A stretch of DNA of 64,000 bases from Closterium sp. Naga37s-1 (lineage: Eukaryota > Streptophyta > Zygnematophyceae > Desmidiales > Closteriaceae): contig CANJKZ010000924.1 of NCBI GenBank assembly GCA_947471745.1, positions 868,001 to 932,000 of the forward strand, in the 5' to 3' direction. Below are positions 10,001 to 20,100 of this stretch, piece by piece. Under the pieces are notes generated by a model. It was given only the letters and a program-made list of their open reading frames with translations. It was not told the origin of the DNA and made no database searches. The position numbers were made by a program, and so were the translations under genes. How positions within the stretch are numbered: the stretch's first letter is position 1; every line of letters begins with the position of its first letter.

Positions 10001-12200
10001 CTTCCCCTCCCCCTGCACCCCCTGCCCCTCCCCTCGTTGCCGACCTGCTTGGGCTGACTCTGATGTCGGCCATCGGCGATGAGGGGAGCAGTGGGGCGTC
10101 GCCTGTGGCGCCGGCCAAGAACATCGCCGGTGGCCGACGTGATGTCCAGCAAGTCGACATGAGAGTGAAGTCGACGTCGGCATGAGAGGAGCAGGCCGAT
10201 GTAAAGCCGACGGTGGTGAAGTCGGCGAAGGGGGCAGCAGCAAGGCACCATGCGACAGGGGAGCAGGAAGCAGTTAAGTCGACCAAGGACCAGTCGGCGA
10301 CAGGGCAGTCGGCAGGGGAGCCGACCACAGGGGAGAAGTCGGCATGGATGCCGGCTGTGGTGCAGCAGGATGCTGAGGGCGGTGACGCCGGCAAAGAGGA
10401 AACCGAGCAGACGGACGCCGAGGAGTCTACCGACAGCAACAAAGTGAAAGTCGGACCACGGAAGACAGGCCGACTTCGGAGGCCGCCTGAATTCTTCGTC
10501 CCGGCTGCCTTCACCACGGTGTACGACGAGGTCGACGACGACCTACTGTACGACGACGCCGAGGAGGACGACGACTTGCCAGAGCTTGACCCCGACATGC
10601 ACGCCGACCCCGTGCACCGCTGGGACATCTCGACGATGACGGTGAAGGAGGCCTTGGCAAGCTGGAAGGGCAAGGCGGTGAAGGCCGCCATGGAGGAGGA
10701 AATCCGCAGCCTAATCAGCATGGGGACTTGGGAGCTGGTCGAACGCCCACCTGGGGTGAACATCATGAAGAACCGGTGGGTGCTGACGACGAAGTACCGC
10801 ATCGACGACACCGTCGAACGCGAGAAGGCGAGGCTGGTCGTGAAGGGCTTCACACAGGAGTATAGCGCCGACTACGACGAGACGTACGCGCCGGTGAGCA
10901 GCTATGTCACGCTGAGGATCTTCCTCAGCGTCGTCACCGTGCTCAACCTCAACCTGATGCAGCTCGACATGAAGAACGCCTTCCTGCAGAGCAAGCTCGA
11001 CCGGGTGCTCCACATGTACCAGCCGGACCACTTCAGTGACGGGACCGGCCGGGTGTGTAAGCTGCTGAAGAGCCTGTACGGGCTAAAGCAGTCGCCGATG
11101 CTGTGGTACAAGGCACTCAACGACGTTCTGGTCGGCGCCGGGTGGAAGAAGAGCCAGGTCGACGAGGCTCTGTACTTCAAGGTCGACAAGGTGGCCTGCT
11201 GGGTGCTGGTCTACGTCGACGACCTGCTCGCCACCAGCAGCAGTGCCGAGATGCTGAAGGAGCCGAAGGAGCTGCTGGAGGCCGCCTTCGAGCTGCGGGA
11301 GATCTCGCCAGTGCAGAAGTACCTCGGGCTGGAGATCGTGCGCGACAGGTCGGCGAGGAAGTTGTGGCTCCACCAGCAGGGCTATGCAGACAAGCTGCGT
11401 AGGCGTTTTCTTGACAAGGAGCAGACTGGGCGCACCCCGAAGACGCCGGTCTCGGTCGACGCCTATGCCGAGCTCACCTTCGACGACGAAGAGACACAAG
11501 AACGCCAGGAGGAGGAGTACCGGCAGAAGGTCGGCTCGCTGCAGTTTGCGGCGACAACGACGAGGCCGGACATCGCCTTCGCCTGCAGCAAGCTGGGGAG
11601 TGGCCTCACGGTGAGGAGCGACCAGCACTGGCGCGAGGTCGACCGCTGCCTCGCCTACCTCGCCAACACCCGTGACACCGCCCTGGAGTTTGGCGGTGGA
11701 CTTGAGTCGCTGAAGCTGGTCGGCTACGTGGACGCCGAGGACGCCGGCGACAAGCAGAACCGGACGAGCACGGGCGGCTACGTGTTCCTCTACGGAGGGG
11801 CCGCAGTCTCCTGGTCGAGCCAGCGCATCAAGTGTGCGACGCTGTCGTCGACCGAGTCAGAGTACGTGGCGGCAACAGAAGCCGGCAAGGAGGGACGTCG
11901 ACTTCGTTTTCTTCTTGCAGAATTCCGGCAGCTGGATGCCGGGACGCCGACTGTCCTTCGGGTGGACAACAAGTCGGCCATCACAGTCGCCGAGGGCATG
12001 GGGTTGACGGGCGACAAGCCTGGCTGCAGCACATGGTGAAGCGTGGGAAGTTCTCACTGAGGTACATCCCGCCCGCTGAGCTGCCAGCCGACTTCCTGAC
12101 GAAGGCGCTGCACTACCCGGCCTTCAACCGGTGCTCCGTTGCAATCGGCCAGGTGCGCCTGGTCGACATGGGCGACGGTGACAATGACTTGCTGCAGTAG
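7069..12200 (+). pseudogene. B1 gag-pol polyprotein, broken
   Basis: Start chosen at 7069 (MVGVVGDAG) because B3 begins the same way. Gag is followed by a knuckle CWLCGDPDHLSFEC near 8225-8266, protease LLDSGCSHH near 8559, and an integrase zinc-binding region near 8990-9130. Integrase catalytic residues lie in HIDLCGP, LRSDRGGEF and QNGMAEREM (9184-9490). RT has YVDD near 11214 and RNase H runs over about 11720-11930. Damage: a gag deletion of about 60 nt ending in TAG at 7834-7836, TAG at 8149-8151 (Trp codon in B3), TGA at 10183-10185, and a deletion frameshift near 12015 before the final 60 codons. It cannot make an intact polyprotein. Confidence 0.92.
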
Positions 12201-12316
12201 GTGCCGTGCCCTCTTGCATGCCTGGTGCGGTGTCCGGCGTGCTGTGTGTTGGGTGCACGCCGACGAGCTATTCTCCGAGCAGTGCTGCCGTGTGGGCTGG
12301 GGGTCCTTGTGTGAAC

Positions 12317-12328
12317 GCGGCAGGGGAG
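12317..12328 (+). other. Polypurine tract of B1
   Basis: GCGGCAGGGGAG lies immediately before the 3' LTR. The same tract, reverse-complemented, lies at 43651-43662 and 47329-47340. Confidence 0.75.
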
Positions 12329-13285
12329 TGTCAACGGGAGTTGTTGTTGGCCTCGTCCTCGCTTGGGCGGAGCCGACTTCTTCTTGTGAGGAGTACAGCC
12401 GACCTGCAGCAGTGGGGGGCTGGTCGACGGGTCTGGTCGACCTGCACGGGGGGCGCCGACTTTGGGAGGGCACCAACTTCGGCTGGTCGACTTGGGAGGT
12501 CGACCAGTGGAGGCTGGTCGACTTGGGAGGTCGACCAGTGGAGGGTGTCGACTTGGGTGACGCCGACCAGGGGAAGCCGACTGGGTGTGATCGGCTGACA
12601 GGTGTGCTGGTCGACCTGGAGTTGGTCGACCAGGTGGGTTGTCGACCTGGAGCTGGTCGACCAAGGTTGTGGTCGACCTGGTGAGGTCGACTGAAGGTGG
12701 CCGTCGACTTGGGAGGTCGACGGGCACACGAGGAAGCAGCTGGTCGACGTGGTGGTTGCCCGGTCGACCAGGTTACCTGGGTGACGAGGTTCTGCGAAGG
12801 AGTGCGACGGTCGCCCAGGTGGTGTTGGCGAGATCGACCTCGGTGGTGGTATCCCGAGGTCAACGTGGCTGATCAGGTGCAATCGTCAGCACAAGGACGA
12901 CTTGGTGTGTACGTTGTGCAGGTGACAAGGCACTGCACGCCAATCATCTACGAGCACCTGCGAAGAAGGTGCGCTGCTGTTCTGCAGGAGCAACGCTGGC
13001 ACGCCATCGACCTCCAGTGTTGGCACGCCGTCGACTTTGCACTGCTGGAGCGCGGTCGACCAAGTCGTGCTGGAGCGCGGTCGACCGTGCTGCGCTGACA
13101 GTCGACCTGCTAGCATGCTAGCTCTGATGTAGCCTTGTCTTGCCAACTTTGTTGTACCATTGTTGTGAACTTTTGCTAGTGAAACTCTTGCCAACTTCCC
13201 CCGTGAACCAGCAAGTATGCAAGCACAAGCAAACGACTAAGGAACGAACGCAGAGATCCCTCCTACCCCGTGCCTAGCCCATAGT
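12329..13285 (+). repeat. 3' LTR of B1
   Basis: Near-identical to the 5' LTR over most of its length. It has scattered substitutions, an extra GTCGAC-bearing stretch near 12510-12540, and a missing terminal segment. Satellite follows. Confidence 0.88.
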
Positions 13286-16162
13286 AACGCTCTTACTTTA
13301 AATACCAACCATATGGGTAAGTAATGCACTTACTCTTGGTACCAACCATTAGGTAAATAACGCACTTACTTTTAGTACCAACCATATTATTAAGTAACGC
13401 ACTTACTCTTGGTACCAACCATATGGGTAAATAACGCACCTACTTTTAGTACCAACCATAAAATTAGGTAACGCACTTACTCTTGGTACCAACCATATGG
13501 GTAAGTAACGTACCTACTCTTGGTACGAACAATACGGGTAAGAAACACACTTACTCTTAGTAACAAGAATATGGGTAAGTAGCACACTTACGATTGGTAC
13601 CAACCATATGCGTAAGTAACGCACGTACTCTTAGTACCGACCATATGAAGAACTAACGCACTTATTCTTGGTATCAACAATATAGGTAAGTAACGCACGT
13701 ACTCTTAGTACCAACCATATGGGTAACTAACGCACTAACTCTTAATACCAACCATATGCGTAAGTAACGCACTTACTGCTATTACCAACCATATGTGTAA
13801 GTAACGCACTTATTCTTAGTACCAACCATTTGGGTAAGTAATGCTCTTACTTTAAATACCAACCATATGGGTAAGTAACGCACTTACTCTTTGTACCAAC
13901 CATATGGGTAAGTAACGTACCTACTCTTGGTACGAACAATACGGGTAAGAAACACACTTACTCTTAGTAACAAGAATATGGGTAAGTAGCACACTTACGA
14001 TTGGTACCAACCATATGCGTAAGTAACGCACGTACTCTTAGTACCGACCATATGAAGAACTAACGCACTTATTCTTGGTATCAACAATATAGGTAAGTAA
14101 CGCACGTACTCTTAGTACCAACCACATGGGTAACTAACGCACTAACTCTTGGTACCAACAATATGGGTAAGTAACGCACTTACTCTTAATACCAACCATA
14201 TGCGTAAGTAACGCACTTACTGCTATTACCAACCATATGTGTAAGTAACGCACTTATTCTTAGTACCAACCATTTGGGTAAGTAACGCTCTTACTTTAAA
14301 TACCAACCATATGGGTAAGTAACGCACTTACTCTTGGTACCAACCATATGGGTAAGTAACGCACTTACTGTTACTACCAACCATATGAGTAAATCACGCA
14401 CTTACTTTTAGTACCAACCATATAATTAAGTAACGCACTTAATCTTGGTACCAATCATATGGGTAAGTAACGTACCTACTCTTGGTACGAACAATACAAG
14501 TAAGAAGGGCACTTACTCTTAACAAGAATATGGGTAAGTAGCACACTTACTATTGGTACCAACCATATGCGTAAGTAACGCACGTACTCTTAGTACCGAC
14601 CATATGAAGAACTAACGCACTTACTCTTGGTATCAACAATATGGGTAAGTAACACACGTACTCTTAGTACCAACCACATGGGTAACTAACGCACTAACTC
14701 TTGGTACCAACAATATGGGTAAGTAACGCACTTACTCTTAATACCAACCATATGGGTAAGTAACGCATTTATCCTTGGTACCAACAATATAGGTAAGTAA
14801 CGCATTTACTCTTAGTACCAACCATTGGGTAAGTAGCGTACTTACTGTTAGTACCAACCATATGGGTAAATAACGCACTTACTTTTAGTACCAACCATAT
14901 AATTAAGTAACGCACTTACTCTTGGTACCAACCATATGGGTAAGTAACGTACCTACTCTTGGTATGAACAATACGGGTAAGAAACGCACATACTCTTAAT
15001 AACAAGAATATGGGTAAGTAACACACTTACTATTGGTACCAACCATATGCGTAAGTAACGCACTAACTCTTGGTACCAACAATATGGGTAAGTAACGCAC
15101 TTACTCTTGGTACCAACAATATGGGTAAGTAACGTACTTACTCTTAATACCAACCATATGGGTAGGTACACACTTACTCTTGGTACCAACAATTTGGGTA
15201 AGTAACGTACTTACTCTTAGTACCGGTCATATGGGTAAATAACGCACTTAATCTTGGAACCAACCATATGGGAAAGTAACGTACCTACTCTTAATACCAA
15301 CCATATGAGTAGATAACGCACTTACTCTTGGTACCAACAATAGTGGTAAGTAACGCAGTTACTCTTAATACCAACCATATGGGTAAGTAACGCATTTACT
15401 CTTAATACCAACAATATGCGTAAGTAACGCACTTACTCTGAATACCAACCATATGCATAAGTAACGCACTTACTCTTATTACCAACCATATGTGTAAGTA
15501 ACACACTTATTCTTAGTACCAACCATTTGGGTAAGTAACGCTCTTACTTTAAATACCAACCATATGGGTAAGTAACGCTCGAATTCTTGGTACCAACAAT
15601 ATGGGTAAGTAACGCACTTACCCTTGGTACCAACAATATGGGTAAGTAGCGCACTTATTCTTAGTACCGGTCATATGGGTAAGTACCGCACGAACTGTTG
15701 GTACCAACAATACGGGTAAGTAACGCACTTACTGTTAGTACCAACCATATAGGTAAACAACGCACTTACTTTTAGTACCAACCATATGCGTAAGTAACGC
15801 ACGTCCTCTTAATACCGACCATATGAAGAACTTAGGCACTTACTATTGGTAAGAACAATATTGGTAAGTAACCCACTTACTCTTAGTACCAACTATATGG
15901 GTAAGTAACACTTATTATTTGGTACCATCCATATGGGTACGTAACGCACTTACTCTTTGTAAAAACCACATGGGTAAGTTACGCACTAATTCTTGGTACC
16001 AACAATTTGGGGAAGTAACGTACTTACTCATAGTACCAACCATATAAGTAACGTATTTAATCTTGGTACAATCAATATGGGTAAGTAACGTACCTACTCT
16101 TTGTACCAACAATACGGGTAAAAAACAGACTTACTCTTAGTACCAACAATATGGGTAAGTAA
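13286..16162 (+). repeat. 37-bp satellite array, block 4
   Basis: The second-longest satellite block. The marker CGTACCTACTCTTGGTAYGA occurs near 13510, 13917, 14472 and 14949. The first two intervals are exact multiples of 37 (11 and 15 units) and the third is about 13 units. This shows higher-order repeats with unequal-exchange length change. The last five bases, AGTAA (16158-16162), are the left target duplication of A1. No gene is seen. Confidence 0.93.
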
Positions 16163-16290
16163 TGTCAGAACATTATAGCTTATACATTTGTGTAGGCTGT
16201 AGTGGGGTAGCCCATAAGGGGTACAACCCAATTAGGGTTAGCACTTGTACCCAACTCTTTCATAGTTCAATCATTCTCGATCACTTCACA
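16163..16290 (+). repeat. 5' LTR of A1 (128 bp)
   Basis: Begins TGTCAGAACATTATAG and ends CACTTCACA. It is short for a copia LTR. It includes TATA-like CTTATACATTT and the block AGTGGGGTAGCCC...GTACAACCCAATTAGGGTT shared with A2 and, in part, with the TRIM-like element. Confidence 0.95.
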
Positions 16291-16302
16291 TGGTATCGAG
16301 CA
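16291..16302 (+). other. Primer-binding site of A1
   Basis: TGGTATCGAGCA abuts the LTR. It matches TGGTATCAGAGCA except for one missing A, so it is a variant initiator-Met site. Confidence 0.75.
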
Positions 16303-17188
16303 GGTTCCCTAGTGGGAACTGTTCCTAGGGCCCACCGACCTTTTTTTTCCTGCCCGGGGCGCGTCCCGCCCCTGCCCGAAGCGCGCTTAGGGTCGCGCCT
16401 TCCCTAGCGGCCCCGTCGAGTCGCCCTTAGCGGCCCGTCGCGCCGCCCTTAGCGGTCCCGTCGCGCCGCCCTTCGCGGCCGCGTCGCGCCGCCCTTTCGC
16501 GGCCCCGTCGCGCCGCACCTTTCGCGGCCCCGTCGTACCGCCCTCAGCGGCCCGTCGCCGCCCTCCCCCCGTGGCCCGTCGCCGCCCTTTCACCTGCGGC
16601 CCCGTCGCCGCCCTTACGGCGGCCCCGTCGCTGCCCTTGCAGCGGCCCCGTCGCCGCCCTTACAGCGGCCCTGTCGCCGCCCCTGACGCGGCCCCGTCGC
16701 CACCCTCACAGCGGCCCCGACGCCGCCCTTCCAGCGGCCCCGCCGCCTCTTTCAGCGGCCCCGTCGCCGCCCTCCCCTTACGACCCGTCGCCGCCCTTAC
16801 AGCGGCCCCGTCGTCGCCCTTTCAGCGGCCCCGCCGCCTACTTCAGCGGCCCCGCCGCCCTTCGCGGCCCCCCCTTCCTTAGCGGCACAGCCGCCCAGCA
16901 GCCGAGCCGCCGAGCAGCCGAGCCGCCCAGCAGCCGAGCCGCCGAGCCGCCCAGCAGCCGAGCAGCCGAGCCGCCGAGCCGCCCAGCAGCCGAGCCGCCG
17001 AGCCGCCCAGCAGCCGAGCCGCCGAACAGCCGAGCCGCCCAGCAGCCACGTAGCCGAGCCGCCCGAGCCGCCGAGTTGCCGAGCCGCCGAGCCGCCAAGC
17101 CGCCCGAGCCGCCCTGTCCGGTAAGAGCAGCGCCTCTGTCACTGCACTGCCCTTACCCTACTGTTCGCGCTACTAGTCTACTGCTGTC
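16303..17188 (+). other. GC-rich leader of A1
   Basis: No gene. It is built of tandem blocks: CGTCGCCGCCCTT-type repeats from about 16400 to 16880, then repeats of GAGCCGCC and CAGCAGCCGA to about 17110. An in-frame TAG lies 15 bases before the gag ATG, so the leader is not an N-terminal extension. It may fold strongly or hold packaging signals; that is inference. Confidence 0.75.
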
Positions 17189-20100
17189 ATGGCTACCCCT
17201 AGTGTCCTCGCTTTTGACGCTGAGGGTCGGGCCATTGACTTTGACGTCTGGGTAGATGACCTGCAGCTTTTCCTACAGTGCGATAGGGCAGACGGTCTCT
17301 CCCTCTTTGATCTCACCTCTGGTGCCTCTTCTGCCCCTGCTGCTGATGCCGACGCCACTGTTCGCTCACAGTGGGCCACACGCGATGCTGCTGCACGTCT
17401 TGCTGTGCGTCGCCACCTGCCTACCTCTGAGCGTGCGCACTTTAGTCAGTACAAGAGTGCTCAGACCTTGTACGACGCTGTAGTTGCACGCTACTCCTCC
17501 CCTGCCACTGCTGCACTGAGCCGCCTCATGCTACCGTACCTCTTCCCTGACCTTGCTGCCTTTCCCACAGTCGCTGACCTCATTACGCACCTCCGCACTA
17601 GTGACACTCGCTACCGCGCTGCGCTTCCTGCTGAGTTCTCCGCCAAGAACCCCCCCCCCATGTACATCACCCTCTACTACATAGTCACCCGGCTCCCTGA
17701 CTCCCTTCGCGTAGTCAGGGACCACTTCCTCTCAGTTTGCCCCACCACTCTCACCGTTGACCTCCTCGAGAAGGCCCTCCTAGCAGCAGAAAAGAGCATA
17801 GTAGCTGTAGGAGCCTCTCGTGGTGACCCTCGCACCCCCATCTTTGAGGGGTGTTCCCCCTCCCCCCTTTTGCCCTCTGTTGCCTCGGCTGCTGCGGCCG
17901 ACCTCGTTGGGCTTGAGTCGGTCGGTGCGGCGTCTACCCCTAGCGGGAGACGCCGCCCTGGCAAGGGCAAGGGGGGCAGGGGCGCTGGAGGAGCTAGCGG
18001 GGGCGGTGGAGGCGGCGGTGGAGGCGGTGGAGGGGGTGGGGGTGGCGGTGGGGGTGGTGGCGGGGGTGGAGGTGTCGGTGGCGGCAGTGGAGGCGGAGGC
18101 GGCGGCGGCGGTGGCGGTGGGAGCGGAGGTGGCGGCGGTGGAGGAGGCGGTGGCGGAGGAGGTGGAGCTGGTCGGGGTGGCGCTACGCAGAGGGTCGGCT
18201 CCGGTGGTGGTCAGCGCCAGCAGCAGCAGCAGCAGCAGCGCACTCGTGACATCCCCCCCCCTCAGCAGCTCCGTGAGTGGTACGCTGCACGCCAGCGGGG
18301 TGGGGGTACTGGTCCGTGCACCTACGTCCTACGCACCGGCGACCGCGCGGGTGAGCAGTGCGGGGGTGCGCACTCCACCCAGCGCTGCTTTGGCCGCCTG
18401 ACGGACGCTTGGCGTCACCAGTTCCCGGAGGCCACTGAGATCCCCCGCTGGGGCGAGCTGTCTAGGGCGGGTGTAGCTGTCTTTGACCTTGACTTTGATG
18501 CTATTCTTGCTGCCATGTATGCTGTGACTATTAGTGATGAGGGTGACTGTTACCGGTGTTTTCCGCCCGACCCGGGCATTGAGACTGCTGCTCTAGGTAC
18601 TGGTGAGGCTGCTGCTCTAGATGCTAGCGAGGCTGCCGCTCTAGGTGCTCGTGCGTCTGCTCCCTCAGGTGCTGGTGAGTCTGCTCTCTCAGGTACTGCG
18701 TCGGCTTCGGCCTCCCACACCTTCACCCTTGACTCGGGGGCTTCTCGCTCCTTCTTTCGAGACCGCACCACACTCACGCCGCTTGGCCGGCCAGTTGCAG
18801 TCTCTCTGGCAGACCCCTCTGGGGGTCCTGTCCTTGCTCACTACTCCACTGTCCTCCCGTGTCCGGCGGCCCCCTCTGGCACCCTGTCTGGTCTTTACCT
18901 CCCCTCGTTCTCTACGAACTTGGTGAGTGGTGCTGACCTACAGGATGCGGGGGTTCACCAGTTCACTCCTGCGAGTCAGCGGGTGACCCACTGCACGGAC
19001 GCTCGGACAGGCCGACACCTGGCCACGTTTACACGTCGGCCGGGGTCGAGTCTGTACACACTGACCACTGCGTCTCCTCCAGTCACTGCGTCTGGTCAGG
19101 TAGCTGCGTCGGGTCAGGTGTTTGCTGCAGCGTCCAGGTCTGGTCCTGAGTCTGCCCCCTGCTCGTGTCGCCTCCTGTCTCACGAGACTCTCCTCTGGCA
19201 CCACCGCCTTGGTCACCCCTCCCTGCTTCGTCTCCGAGGCATGGCCTCCCGTGTCCTTGTCTCTGGTCTTCCCCGGTCCCTCCCTCCCCTTCCTCCGGGG
19301 CCTGGCCCTACCTGCGTCCCCTGTGTCGAGGGGCGGCAGCGGGTTGCCCCTCACTCCTCCCAGTTTCCTCCGACAGAGGCCCCACTGCAGACGCTTCACA
19401 TGGACGTGTGGGGCCCGGCCCGCGTCCGTGGACAGGGTCACGAGCGCTACTTCCTGCTGGTGGTTGACGACTACTCGCGTTACACCACAGTCTTCCCCTT
19501 GCGCAGCAATGGTGATGTCACTGAGGTGTTGATCGACTGGATCCGCGCAGCTCGTCTCCAGCTCAGGCAGAGCTTCGGCTCGGACTTTCCTGTTCTGCGT
19601 CTGCACTCTGACAGAGGCGGAGAGTTCTCCTCTGGCCTTCTGCGAGCCTACTGTCGTGCACAAGGCATCCGCCAGACCTTCACGCTTCCGGACTCTCCAC
19701 AGCAAAATGGGATTGCTGAGCGCCGCATTGGCATGGTCATGGACGTCGCCCGTACGTCCATGATGCATGCGGCTGCCCCCCATTTTCTGTGGCCGTTTGC
19801 GGTTCGGTACGCGGCGCATCAGATCAACCTTCACCCCAGGGTCTCCATGCCGGAGACCTCCCCAGCTTTGCTGTGGACGGGGAAGGTTGGCGATGCGTCT
19901 GCGTTCCGTGTCTGGGGATCTCGGGCGTTTGTCCGCGACTTGTCTGCGGACAAGCTGTCCCCTCGTGCTGCTCCTTGCGTCTTCCTTGGCTTCCCCCCTG
20001 ACGCGCCAGGGTGGCAGTTCTACCACCCCACCTCTCGCCGTGTTCTGTCCTCCCAGGACGTCACGTTTGACGAGTCGGTCCCCTACTACCGCCTCTTCCC

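Larger units (their letters stand above)
6019..13285 (+). mobile_element. Copia element B1, full-length but decayed
   Basis: Ty1/copia element with a 960-bp 5' LTR, a broken gag-pol and a 957-bp 3' LTR. Domain order is gag, zinc knuckle, protease, integrase, RT, RNase H, which defines copia. The LTRs and coding region are full of GTCGAC. The 3' LTR lacks the terminal CTAGCTCCCGTTG...CCGCA segment present in the 5' LTR. The homology ends at TAGT, which also occurs in the satellite, so a microhomology deletion is the likely cause. Confidence 0.9.

Noticed and set aside
6014..13290. AGTAA as a confirmed target duplication for B1
   Set aside because: AGTAA recurs every 37 bp in the satellite and the 3' LTR of B1 is truncated, so the match on the right side may be chance.
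16230..16250. Telomere-like TTAGGG in LTRs
   Set aside because: It occurs once per LTR within a conserved block, not as a tandem array.
18938..20026. 362-codon minus-strand frame opposite A1 integrase
   Set aside because: It lies wholly antisense to a well-supported integrase frame and has no recognisable domain.
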